Below the pieces are notes generated by a model. That model saw nothing but the letters and a program-made list of their open reading frames with translations. It was not told the origin of the DNA and ran no database searches. The position numbers were made by a program, and so were the translations under genes. A stretch of DNA of 64,000 nt from Sordariomycetes sp. S80-01Y (taxonomy: Eukaryota; Ascomycota; Sordariomycetes): assembly GCA_037042185.1 (NCBI GenBank), contig JAXQJY010000030.1:744001-808000 (forward strand). The letters run 5' to 3'. Of the stretch, positions 20,101 to 30,190 are shown piece by piece; position 1 is the first letter of the stretch, and every line of letters starts with the position of its first letter.

Positions 20101-20940
20101 ATGCACTGCTCTCATCGACCCACCGACCGGTACTCCAGCGAGTGTCAGCCAAGCAGGCTCTATCGACGAAGCGATCATGGGTCTGCCACTAACTCCCGAT
20201 CTTGGAAAGAACATCGACCGTATCGCCATTACTCGCACCGTAGCAGCGAATCCCACGATCGGCGTGCACCGCCACCTGCGTCTGCAATGGATGATGAGTA
20301 CGACTTTGTTCCAACCTATGGCTCCTATATTTATGATGCTAGCAGTCGCCCGAGCAGTGCAAGTCTATGCAGGTGTGATTGCTGTCCGCACTCATATGAA
20401 GGCGCTCGGCGTGCGTCCGAAGGTCATCCACGTCGCTCATCGACTTACGGGCGCGAGTTGCCCTGCGACCACAGATACCCTCATCGGGAGCGACACTCAT
20501 TCTCGCTTAAAGATGATATGACGCATGACTACCAAGACAATGCAGATCGTCGCACCTCAACCTACAGGACGGGGCGATCCCGCGACCACCGGACCTCGGA
20601 GAATGATTCCCGAAGCAAGCGCTCGGGGAAGTCAGGGGAGATCAACGTAGTCAACATGACCAACGGTCTTCTGTTCCGTGATAAGGGTTCTGAATTCTGG
20701 CTCCATTACAGTCGAAACGACATCACGTCCGATGTACTTAACCGCCTCGTGAGCGATCCCACGCGCTTCAGGGTAGTCGTTCAGTGGGATGACGGTGTAA
20801 GAGAGCGGTTGACTCCCGACCAGGAATGGAGGGATGTCCGAAAGTACGCCATGCACCTCAGGCTTGAAGAGATGAAACAAGGGGGGAATAAGCTCAAGAT
20901 CGCGAAGAAGAGGGCCAAACATGTTCATTGGGCAGATTAG
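20101..20940 (+). CDS. Arg/Ser-rich orphan protein
   Basis: 279-aa protein of unknown function, intronless. The N-terminal two thirds are low-complexity and rich in Arg, Ser, His and Tyr (SHRSSESHDRR, RRASEGHPRRSS). There is one Cys cluster (CRCDCC, about residues 90-95). The last 100 residues look folded: INVVNMTNGLLFRD, RFRVVVQWDDG, YAMHLRLEEMKQGG and a basic end KKRAKHVHWAD. No signal peptide or membrane helix. Proteins with this layout occur as uncharacterised, lineage-restricted genes in Sordariomycetes. A nucleic-acid-associated role is possible from the charge but is not shown. The ATG is followed by uninterrupted coding sequence and stops cleanly at 20940. Confidence 0.6.
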   Translation: MHCSHRPTDRYSSECQPSRLYRRSDHGSATNSRSWKEHRPYRHYSHRSSESHDRRAPPPASAMDDEYDFVPTYGSYIYDASSRPSSASLCRCDCCPHSYEGARRASEGHPRRSSTYGRELPCDHRYPHRERHSFSLKDDMTHDYQDNADRRTSTYRTGRSRDHRTSENDSRSKRSGKSGEINVVNMTNGLLFRDKGSEFWLHYSRNDITSDVLNRLVSDPTRFRVVVQWDDGVRERLTPDQEWRDVRKYAMHLRLEEMKQGGNKLKIAKKRAKHVHWAD

Positions 20941-21593
20941 AAGGCCTCAACCAAGTAGAATAGGACACATTTCTATAAGCGTTGTAACAACCTCAGCATC
21001 TGGTGCCAGCGCACTTTGAGTCTTGATTCTGAAGTTTCAGTATGAACCATAACTCTATTTGAGCTCAGGCGATGCTGTATGCATGGTGGCGTTTATCCAA
21101 CGCTGCCATAGCTCAATACAGATTGAAGTCATTGACACTCAGAGGTCCTTACGCCAACACAAGCTGTGCGACAACTGAGAAAACCACTCGAGGCGGTTTT
21201 CCATCGGTTATTATTAAATACCGCGTGAGATTTATTGCAGGTTGGATCCCTGGCAGGAGCTTGGGCTGTTCGCAGTGAAGCACACCAGCAAGTTCAGGCG
21301 CTGATAAATACGATGGCCATTACGTGGTCCGTTCTGTTCCAATGATAATATCTCAGGCCGGCGCCACTCTAGAATGCCGCCATCGAAGTAACTGTATTGA
21401 CCAGATGCATATGAAGTCATTTAGTTCCCGGGGGAGCAGGCCCTCGAAGCCCACGAGCGGTTCCTGGTTCAATTTCTTGCATCTTCCATCATATGTCATC
21501 GGAAGCTCGTGCCGTTCAAAGAAAACATCACCAATCAGGTTCTGGCCCCCATTACTTCCCCCAATTCGGATATCGCAAGACTCCAGACTGAAT
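20941..21593. other. Gene-free stretch, promoter of the secreted DUF7707 gene
   Basis: 653 bp. The frame of the downstream gene remains open upstream to 21324, but those codons do not resemble protein and would bury the signal peptide, so the region is read as promoter/5' UTR. Confidence 0.45.
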
Positions 21594-22172
21594 ATGCTAT
21601 TTGCTACTATGCTCGCAATCGCTGGCCTGGCCTCCGGTGCCATCGAAGAAGAAACGGAAGACGTGAACGTTGCACCGGGCGATGTCGGTACGCCACTCTT
21701 CAACAGCTCCTACGAGATGTACATCAACCCCGACGACGTTATTTTAGGCATTCGCACCAATTGGTGTCTGAGGCACACAGAAGTTTGCAGTGTTCTTTGC
21801 AAATTTGAGACAAAAGTCAACGAATGCAAGCCTGTGGACTTGACGTGGAAGTGTATCTGCAACTCGGACAACAAGATGCCCGCCATGAACAAGTACATAC
21901 AGTCGATACCTAGCCTTGTATGCTACACGCTCGCCTCCCAGTGTGTGGATCGCTACAAGGAGATTCATTTGTTTTGGGGAGGCTTCCAGGATGAGAACCA
22001 AGCCTTGCTCAAACGCTGCTGGGATGAGATTGATGTGCATTGCGGCACGCGGGATCTGGGAAAGGTGCTGTTGGGGGGATACGGATCAGTGAGGAAGGAA
22101 AGGGGAAGGATGCATATTCTGCGGGATCTGGAGGCTAAGGGCTTCTACAACGATGGCTTTTGGGATGATTGA
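21594..22172 (+). CDS. Small secreted cysteine-rich protein (DUF7707-type)
   Basis: 192-aa predicted secreted protein. Start at 21594 gives a standard signal peptide (MLFATMLAIAGLASGA), then a short acidic stretch. The body carries regularly spaced cysteines in NWCLRHTEVCSVLC, NECKPVDLTWKCICNS, SLVCYTLASQCVD, plus two later (KRCWDEIDVHC). The pattern NWC...C..C....C......C.C followed by a YxxxxPxxxC segment resembles the fungal DUF7707 family of secreted, often GPI-linked proteins, although no GPI signal is visible here. Role unknown; an apoplastic effector or wall protein are the usual suggestions for such proteins. Single exon. The C-terminal third (LRDLEAKGFYNDGFWDD) is not part of the cysteine domain. 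Confidence 0.7.
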   Translation: MLFATMLAIAGLASGAIEEETEDVNVAPGDVGTPLFNSSYEMYINPDDVILGIRTNWCLRHTEVCSVLCKFETKVNECKPVDLTWKCICNSDNKMPAMNKYIQSIPSLVCYTLASQCVDRYKEIHLFWGGFQDENQALLKRCWDEIDVHCGTRDLGKVLLGGYGSVRKERGRMHILRDLEAKGFYNDGFWDD

Positions 22173-25100
22173 TTAGGGGTGGTCCAATGGTTGAGGGCGC
22201 TGGCTGACAGTTGCTCAGCGCGCCGCGGCTGTTATGCGTGGTTCGAGAGATAGTAATAAGGAGAAGGAGTCTAAGAAGGGTCGCTCAAATTCCTGATAGG
22301 TTTTCCAGCAATGGTCGAAACTAAGTCCTAATTCAGATGCCACGAAGGGGAAAATGAGTCCTTTCTGCACGATCTTTGGGTTGGAAGATCAATCGTAGCC
22401 GTTGCCCGGTCGAAGCGACTAATGAGTTGACTATTCTTTCTAGGAGACCCATTCAATGGCACTGCAAGCTTATGATGTGCTCCGTGGTAGGGTTACCCTG
22501 AGATGCCGGCTACGTAGTACTTAGTAGTACCTTCCTGAAGATGTCTACGGCACGGCAGAAACGCGCTTGAAATGCACGGCGCGCGTATATGCACGTTGGG
22601 TCGCAATCCGATTGACTGGTACTCATCGCTGAGAGGTCATTGGAATAGGTAGTGCAGCATTCCTCCCTGCCAGAAAGATGAGCCTGTGATATCGGGCAGC
22701 TTGACTGCTTCCACCGTCCAAATTGCAGCTGGTCACGTTGAGCCCTAGGTTACGCCCGGCTTCGGGGGGCTGCAACTGCTGCGCCTCACGCACACACCCG
22801 TCGCAAGTTGACTCTGCGCTCTTGGCGATGTAATTGGGGTATTGGAGAGCGAAGTTTGGAGGCTTGGTATTTGGAGCAGATCCATTTGGCAGGGGTTGTC
22901 GCGCGGATGTAGTACTTCTGACACCGACCCAGAATTCCTGGGCTCGTCCGCAGCGCAACAAATCCTCAGCTGATGAATCCACGCTTTCAAAAACCATTCT
23001 TTCAGCAAAAAATGCTGCCTTCTAGAAGCTTTGGTAGGACAATGTTACTGCGCATTGTTCGCCAAATGTATTGATCTCCACAGGGCATCGCGCTGCTCGA
23101 GAACCTGGCCGTCGAAGACGTGGTTGAAGTGATCATCAACGTCGGAGCTCAAAGCGTGCGCTCGGTAATGGCGAGGCCAGATCTCCGGTCAGAAGATCAT
23201 TAGGTCATCGGAATCAGGGGGGAAGGGACCTCGTCGACACTAGCTCCGCCTGTGGTCGCGGCGCAGAAGATCAGACGGCGGCGTAGGTGCTCACGGGGCT
23301 CGGCAGTGGAAGTAAGGTTGACAGACATCAAGATGCTTGAGCAAGTATTGTGGAGTGCAGACCGGTAGAATACCATGTCCCCCCTCGCCCGGGATCTTGG
23401 CTGGGTCGGACAATATTTGAGAAGACTGCCCAATTGGAAGAAGCTGTTTGACGACAGCTGCCTGTTCGTGAAGTCGTGCAATTGGGAGGATTTGACGCGT
23501 CGCCTATTTCTGTCTGTTGCTAATCGGGAAGTCTTGCCGGAGCACGGAGGGCCCCACAACAACGTCGGCTCCGAAACAAGGGCCCGGCGCCTGGAACTAA
23601 ATCGCCAGGCACCCTTGGGCAATGGGTAACGGTCAACGAGCAACGAGCAACGATCAACGGAAAACCTGGAAGGTGAGCAATCTTGCAATTATCCACGGGA
23701 GTTCCCTCCGCCATGATAAGCCACCGGTCGTCACCAGTGAGCATGCATATATGAGCCAAGAAGCGCGGGAGTAGTCGCCCTGTAAGGCTTAGTACGGCAC
23801 AGCTACAGACCTCTTTCGGCCGGGTGCCGCGGCGGGGCGTGCATCCAGCGATATCCAGGCCGGAGGGGGGGCCAGGGCCGCCAAAAGCAAAGCGACGTTG
23901 GAAGCAGACGGTCGGTGAAGCAGCGTCATTCGTCCAGCGCATTGGAACCCGTTGCGGACAGAAACCAATACCCGCCGTTTCGAGACCCTCGTCGGGCGAG
24001 GACCTGGTCGAAACGGCGGAGGCAGCAACGACTCGGAGGGTTCCAGCGAGCAGCAGGCCGGTGCGGGACGGTCTCGCGGGGGAAGAAGGCGGTGCAGCAG
24101 CGATCATGCCCCGTCGAAACAGCGGGCGCCTGGTTTTCCCCAGGGAAGGATTTCGATAAAACTGAGCATAGCCACGATGCAATGGACAAGGCTGCAAGAA
24201 AGGTGAGGCAGGTATTCAGGCGAACGATAGTCTTTGAAACATGCGCCCGCGCAGTCTTAGCTCAGGGCCATAAGTGACGAAGCTGTCTGCGATCTGGTGT
24301 GTGCGACAACTTTACGGCGCAGCAGCAGACGATTGAAGCTCACGTTTTCGGCTGTCGGAGGGCCTCCCGCCCCCTGGGATGCAATTTTCAGTGTCATCAC
24401 GTCTTCTCCAGTCTGGACATGATTGGGATATTGGGGGTCTCGGCGCTTTGGGGGCATAATGAATGAGTGGTTGCACAAGAAGTCACTCTGCCGGTGAGCA
24501 GGTGGTCGCAGGCAGGCACTGCGGGCAAGTAGCATTCAGTAAAAAAGGATCAGCCAGGTTGTGGTGCATGTTCGGTCATGAGTATCTGCGGTGTTATTTT
24601 GGCGGCACCACAGGCGCCCACAGGAACCTTGGAGTGCAGCCCCACCAGCGTTGTGGGCTACATCTGGATTCTTTAACATGTGATTGGCCAATTAGCGGGC
24701 GGTCGCCGACTCGCTCACAGGAAGGCGCGACTGTTGACTCTTCACGTTGCACGTTTCCCATCACTGGAAGGATCACGACAACTGCCAGTGGAACACTCAC
24801 CGCCCCCAGGCAGGCAGGCGCAAAGCGTGAAGAGTCGACCATCTATACATGCCATCATAGCGCGCCCAGGCAGTCTTCCGATCCCGCTTCCTAAACTTTG
24901 TCGCTCCTTGTCGGGGCTCCCCGACCGTGATGCCGGCTCCTGTCGCCACGGTTCTGCCTGGCTCGCCACGCACGCTTCCGCGCATCCAATCCTCGATGCG
25001 CATCTTGATTTCAACCCATCGTGACACCGCACACGCCGCCCGCGGACGTGGCACATGAGATGCCATGCCATGCAGCCTTTTCCCTCGATGCTGCCAGCGC

Positions 25101-25673
25101 ACGGTGAACGCTTTTCTTGTCGTCCTTTTGCAGCGGGTGCATCCACCGCTGTCCCTTCTCGGCGACTCCCCCGGCTTCATGGGCGCAGGGCGCATACTAT
25201 TCAGTTTATCCTTGCCAACATCCAAATTACAAGCCACGAGTGGCTGGTGACGCTGAGGTGCCACGAAGTAGACATCAAGCACCGACTAAATCGAGAATGC
25301 TCCGGCACCAGGGGTCGGACTCGCTTGCCTTGGCGATCACCCATCCTGGTCGGAGCTGTGCCCACTGGCCGGCAGCTCAACTCCCTCGGACTCAACCTCT
25401 AGGCACGCTTCATCACATACTTCGTACCGCAGGGCACAGCCGCGAAACGCTCCTCTTGGCTGTGGGGTGTGGGGTCCAAGAAAGCTACCCTATCCTTCCC
25501 CTAGGCTTGCCGTGCGCCCCTAGCGTTGAGCTCCCAATTCCCACTCCCACCCTGCAAACATTGGCTTTCTGCCCTCCCCCCGGTCGAGGCTCCGTTCCAC
25601 CATGTGGATTGGTGGGGATGGATCTCAAGTGACAGCCCGACTTGCATCATGTTGGCTCGTGCCTGGACAGCCT

Positions 25674-25736
25674 TAGCCTGGCAAGCCTGGCAGTGCGGCT
25701 GGATGTCCCGCGCATGCGGCGCGGAACGCCAGGCTA
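25674..25736. repeat. Nested inverted repeat upstream of the Zn2Cys6 gene
   Basis: Outer arms TAGCCTGGC (25674-25682) and GCCAGGCTA (25728-25736) are perfect complements. Inside them CCGCGC (25708-25713) and GCGCGG (25719-25724) form a second stem with a 5-nt loop. It could fold in DNA or in a leader RNA about 270-330 nt upstream of the ATG. Confidence 0.4.
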
Positions 25737-25871
25737 GCAGGGGAAAGGCCAGAGTGTGAAGGCCAGGGGTCTTTGTTCTTTCTCGATCGCGACGCCCCAT
25801 CTGTCCCATTACGCTGTCAAAGGCGCTTGTCGTTTAACCCCTGTCTGGATCTGGTTGCCTGTTGGGGCCAT

Positions 25872-25877
25872 TATAAA
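25872..25877 (+). promoter_or_regulatory. TATA box of the short Zn2Cys6 gene
   Basis: TATAAA 128 nt upstream of the ATG at 26005, in the spacing seen for other genes here. Suggests that transcription starts near 25900, unless a more distant promoter is also used. Confidence 0.4.
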
Positions 25878-26004
25878 GAACGTCCCTCTCCGTATGATTC
25901 ATCCTCTTGGCCTGAATGGTTCGGGCGTGAGACAAGTGTACTATACAAAGGCCACTTTTCCTTACACACCTTTTTCCACTTCACAATCACCAACACTAGA
26001 CGCC

Positions 26005-26889
26005 ATGTTCCAAACATGGAAGTACGATCCTGAGACCGACGAGGTTCAGAGCCTCCGTCAGGCCTTCGACCCTATCACCGCTCGTTCAAGCCAACACCAG
26101 GCATGCAATCGATGTCATGAGAAGAAGGTATGCACAACAGCTTGGCTGGATGTCTGACTATACCTTCGACGAACCGGCTGCATCCCGTAGATAACCATCT
26201 GACTAACTATGTCACAGTTGAAGTGTAGCGGCGACAAGGATGGCTGCGAGCGCTGTATTGCCAACCAGCTAATGTGCGAGTACACAAGATCGAACTCGCG
26301 TGGCTCCCGCCGCAAGAAAAAGGACCGCCGCCGCTCTGAAGAGGACACAAGGAGCGACGTTAGCCCTGGGCCGGCGGGTCGGACAATGTCAGGTTCAAGA
26401 GAATCTCAAAAACGCAGCCCTACAAGCCAGACCCGATATCTCTCTCCGCAACAACGACACTCGCCCTTGCCCCGACCTTCCCCAGGTAGCTTGTCTTATC
26501 AAAGCGCTTACGATGAGTCGCAAGCCCCCGCACTGGACTCAATCGACTTTTCAGTTTTCACGGATGCAGACGCTTTTGATCTGGGCTCGCTCACCCAGTC
26601 AGTCGATCAAACACGACTGGTGACCTGCGGAGCGACGAGCGCAAGCTATCTGGCCCCGGTGACGAGCTCGCCAGACTCCTACGACCAGCGCTACGACCCA
26701 AGCTTCAGAGGTTACTACCAGCAAACTCAGTTCGATCATGTCACATCATCTACAGCGGGCCATCCGCAAATGGCAACCGCCGGACAGGGATACGCGGGAG
26801 ACCACGAGGACGCCTATATGCAATACCAGCATCATCAACACGCCTATCAGCACAGCTACTGGGGCAGTCAACGAGGCGGAGGGCGTTGA
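26005..26889 (+). CDS. Short Zn2Cys6 DNA-binding protein
   Basis: 264-aa nuclear protein with exons 26005-26127 and 26218-26889 (90-nt intron, donor GTATGC, acceptor CACAG). The binuclear zinc cluster is formed across the splice junction: ACNRCHEKK joined to LKCSGDKDGCERC and LMCEY, spacing CX2CX6CX6CX2CX6C. Immediately after it a strongly basic segment (RGSRRKKKDRRR) can serve as nuclear signal and DNA contact. The remainder is low-complexity: Ser/Pro-rich, then acidic/aromatic (DSIDFSVFTDADAFDLGSL, a likely activation region), then Gln/His/Tyr-rich (QYQHHQHAYQHSYWG). It lacks the large middle-homology domain, so it is much shorter than usual family members. Target unknown. An intron within the zinc cluster is common in this family. 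Confidence 0.85.
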
Positions 26890-27933
26890 TAACCAGGCGA
26901 TATGCATCCAACGCTCTGGGACCTGCTCATCGGAAATTTCTTGGTCTTGCCATTGAGCTACTGCGCCTCGTTGATACACCCCCAGGAGGATAACGCTATA
27001 GGAGAAATGACGTTGGTTGGAGCTGATTATACCCTTGGTAATGAATGTCCTGTTCGCGGCACGCAATTCAGGTATATCTGGGCATTTGTTGGCCGGTTCG
27101 TATGTGTGGTTGGATTTCGCACGGGTTTCGTGCATTAGACTCATCAGGGGGATAGACCAATAATTCTGTTTGTCTCTGTTAGGAAGACTTAGTTCCATAC
27201 GTATCGTTCTCGTGTGGTGCGGTCCGGTTTGAGAATACGGCCGCACGTATAATGAAAGAGCCTTTTCTTCAAACAATGCCCTCATCACGAGCCTTTTTCC
27301 AACCGACATTGCCGTATACGGAAGGCCTTTCGATGCTTCTGGGAGGCAGTGCACCCGCCTGGGGCTTGAGTCACGATGCCGCAGGCCAAGATGTGACTCC
27401 AAGCTCCCGTATCCAGCCCTCGGCTCTCTGCAGGGACTCGCTGCGCACAGTGAGCATCCGTACAGACGACTATGAGGGGAGGAAAGACAAAAGTCCATTA
27501 GCATAGCCCGGGCGACTCCATCTGATTCCGAACCCCTGCGTGACAAGCAAAAGCTAGACGCGCCGCGTCTTGGGGGGCGTGCCTGATCTGCGCACTAAAA
27601 AGAGCCTGGCGATATGCCTTGGACCCTGGGTGCGTGAGACTGGGGGGATGAAACGGAGGTTGAGGGAGGCAGTGCTGGTTACCTAAGCCGGTGAGATGTT
27701 TCGGGACCGCGACTCGGACGAAACAGGGTCAGGGTCAGGCTCAGACGGGCTCCGGCAGCGTCACCGTGGGGTCGGAGAAACAGCTCTTCCGGGATCAGAA
27801 CGGACGACGTCACGTTTGAACTTCTGGGCGACCTCTCATCCTCACGATCCGTTATTGAGGCTGAGCACCGTGAAATTCGCGCTTTTCGCTGTCGTCGGTG
27901 AAGCGTTTCAGAAGATTCACTACATAAGATCCA
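26890..27933. other. Gene-free stretch
   Basis: About 1 kb containing the 3' region of the Zn2Cys6 gene and the promoter of the small membrane protein gene. No coding frame supported on either strand. Confidence 0.45.
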
Positions 27934-28522
27934 ATGGATCCTGAAACGGAGAAGAAGGCCGAGGAGACGGGGAAGAGCGTCCTCGGACGGCTCAAGGATT
28001 GGGGCTGTAAGTGATGCTTTTCCATCCCATCACACTCCCCCCATGGCGACATGAGATGCCGACTCGCGCGTGAGCTCCCAAGGGGACTCCGCCTCGCACC
28101 CAACCTCGACCCATATGCACCCTCCCACGGGAAACACGGGACACCCTCAGCTAACGAGCACAGCCAGTGCCATCCCGCCGTCGGTCCTCGCTACGCTCAT
28201 CATAGGGCTCCACGCGCGGCCGCGGCAGACGCTGCCGCTGCTGCTCTTCCCCATCCCGCTGTTCGCGAGCACCTACCTCAACCTGGCCGGGTTCCCGACC
28301 GCGAGCGGCGGCATCACGGCTGCCTGGTCCGGGCTGTACGCGCTCACGGCCATGAGGAGGCGCCAGGGCTTCAGGGGCAAGATGAGCGTCAGGGGCGGCG
28401 TGCGGGGCGCTGCCATCGGTGTGGGTGTCGTCAATGCCGTGGGCGGTGGGCTGGCGTACGCGATGGGCAGCTGGGAGGAGGACGAGAGGGAGAGGGTGAA
28501 GAGGAACCGATGGGGCCAGTGA
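27934..28522 (+). CDS. Small conserved membrane protein, function unknown
   Basis: 143-aa protein, exons 27934-28006 and 28164-28522 (157-nt intron, donor GTAAGT, perfect CTAAC branch site 12 nt before the acceptor CACAG; total 432 nt). A charged N terminus (MDPETEKKAEETGKSVLGRL) leads to two or three hydrophobic segments: SVLATLIIGLHA, TLPLLLFPIPLFASTYLNLAG and GAAIGVGVVNAVGGGLAYAMG, and a charged tail ending KRNRWGQ. No signal peptide. I recognise no family. The arrangement resembles small organellar or ER membrane proteins of fungi. The downstream frame alone has an in-frame ATG at 28070, inside the intron, but the splice signals and the conserved-looking first exon favour the spliced model. 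Confidence 0.7.
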
Positions 28523-29187
28523 GGTCCGAGTCAAGGGGGGCGGAGGAGCTGGAAGCCGTTGTACAATGTGTACCATAAATAAATGGGATCTGGGTCACAG
28601 AGCGAGCATTATCTGTCAAGGATTGGGGACAGCTGCCTCATTAATAGAATGGCCAAACTACCTCGCTTTAGACGAGCCCGATGGTAACTGCTGCATTGGC
28701 ACAAAAGCAGCACGATGAGACATCAATCCGACGATGCTGCCTTGACTAAAAGACCTGGGCTTTTCATGCCATGTTATGTGCTGTACTCAGCAGTCAAAAG
28801 AAACCGAGCTTGAGCGTACACGTCCGAACTCATCCCTGCGCAGCAATCCTGATCATTATTCGAGTATGTTCGCTGTGCAAAACCGTTGTTCGATTTCCAG
28901 ATTACAAGGTAAAGCTCTATTCCTTACTGCCCTTGTGTCCTCAGCGCCGTAACCAAATGCCATTAGCTTTGACAGAAGAAATTAAGCGCGGCCGCAATCC
29001 ACCTCGGCCGAGGGGAATAGCCGCCTCTCTAGAACCCATAACGCCATACCATTCAGACGGTCTCAGCACTTGATCCGTCCCCGAACATGTGCTCCAAAGG
29101 TGATTGAAAATACAAAGAACAGCACTCCTTCACCGTGCGCTCCTTGGCGGTGCCAGTGGGCTTGCGACTCCCTAGCACAATGCAAGT
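28523..29187. other. Gene-free stretch between convergent genes
   Basis: 665 bp between the 3' ends of two convergent genes. A polyadenylation-like AATAAA lies shortly after the stop at 28522. Nothing else recognised. Confidence 0.45.
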
Positions 29188-30190
29188 CTAGGCTGTTAGC
29201 CCAGACGTGTAGTAGTAGTGAAACAGGAGGCAGAATATCCCCCAGAGCCCAAAAGCGAGGTAAATCGACCTAACGTGGGCACGCTTCTGCACAGGTGTCG
29301 TGATGCGGCGCAGTTGTTGATATCCGACAAAGCCGAGCGACGTGGGCTCGAAAGCCGAGATGTACTCGACGTCGACGTCGCGGATCTTGGGCTCGGCATA
29401 CGAACGGTACTCGTCAACTGTGCGACCTAGGTTCCAGCCGGCAAGCTTGCGCATGACTCCGACGACGCAGCCAGTTCGATGCTTGCCGTGACTGCAGTGT
29501 AGCATCAAAGGGTAATTGCGTCGGTCAAGGACATGCGTAAGGATTCCCTTCATGGTAGCATGAGGAATCGCTTCCTTTTTTGTGCCTTTCATCGGAACGA
29601 CAACGTGGTTGATGCCGTTGGCAGTCACGAAGCTGCTAAGATCCCGATCGCCCTCTTCCTTCACAACCAGTGTGCTGCGGCCATTAGGAACGAGGCTTGT
29701 GAGCGTTCGTGAGTGAAACATACACAAGGGTTTTGAGCTTTAGCGTCTCCAGATAGGCGTAATCTTCACGCTGGGGATAGCTGCTGCGGTAGACGCCTGG
29801 GACAACAACTCCGAAGTTAACTGGGCGACCCGTCAGAGGAGCCTCAGGGTATTCTTCGGGAAAGGTCGAATCAAGTGAGAGGACTAGATCCGTTAGCACA
29901 ACCCTTGAACTAATTGCAAGCAGTCTGCCCTTACCGTGAGCCTTGTTGGCTTTGTGTATGGCGGCAAGGGTGTTCTCTTTGGCAGAAGAGGGGTGGTCGT
30001 CATCCTTCTTGTTGTGCTGACCGTCCTCCATTTCAGGGCCTATAACGAAGTCCTCTCGGGAAGAAGAGCTGCGCGAGCTGCGGCGAGACCGGTAGGACGA
30101 AGATGAATTGGAAGTCGTGGTCGAGCTGCTCTCGCTAGGGTAGCGGCCCTTTTCTGCAGCATAGACTCGGGAGTTCCGTTTCGAAGTCAT
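29188..30190 (-). CDS. Siw14-type dual-specificity/inositol pyrophosphate phosphatase with membrane tail
   Basis: 307-aa phosphatase of the Siw14/OCA family, which in yeast cleaves the 5-beta-phosphate of inositol pyrophosphates. Exons on the complement are 30190-29935, 29883-29724 and 29695-29188 (introns 51 and 28 nt; total 924 nt). The N terminus is a Ser/Arg-rich disordered region (SSSTTTSNSSSSYRSRRSS). The catalytic domain begins NFGVVVPGVYRSSYPQREDYAYLE and holds the CX5R loop HCSHGKHRTG (Cys206, Arg212), with the family GKHRTG signature, then VVGVMRKLAGW. After the domain comes a hydrophobic segment SIYLAFGLWGIFCLLFHYYY just before the stop, predicting a tail-anchored protein. The 28-nt intron is exceptionally short. 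Without it the frame stops soon after LKTLV, and with it KTLV joins LVPNG as in relatives. Confidence 0.83.

Larger units (their letters stand above)
22173..26004. other. Long gene-free region upstream of a short Zn2Cys6 gene
   Basis: 3.8 kb in which none of the many short frames on either strand looks like protein. It is the longest gene-free stretch in the window. The stretch 23800-24150 is GC-rich; near 25674-25736 there is a nested inverted repeat; a TATA box lies at 25872. It may be an extended promoter or carry a long 5' leader or noncoding RNA. No direct evidence decides between these. Confidence 0.4.

Noticed and set aside
21324-21593. N-terminal extension of the secreted cysteine-rich protein
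   Set aside because: Would place the signal peptide internally; upstream codons do not look like protein.
23520-24197. 225-codon minus-strand frame in the long gene-free region
   Set aside because: GC-rich stretch with frames open on both strands at once; no domain-like sequence, no intron signals that extend it.
24257-24535. 92-codon minus-strand frame
   Set aside because: Contains a protein-like start (MPPKRRDPQYPNH) but no recognisable fold and no supporting context; too weak to call.
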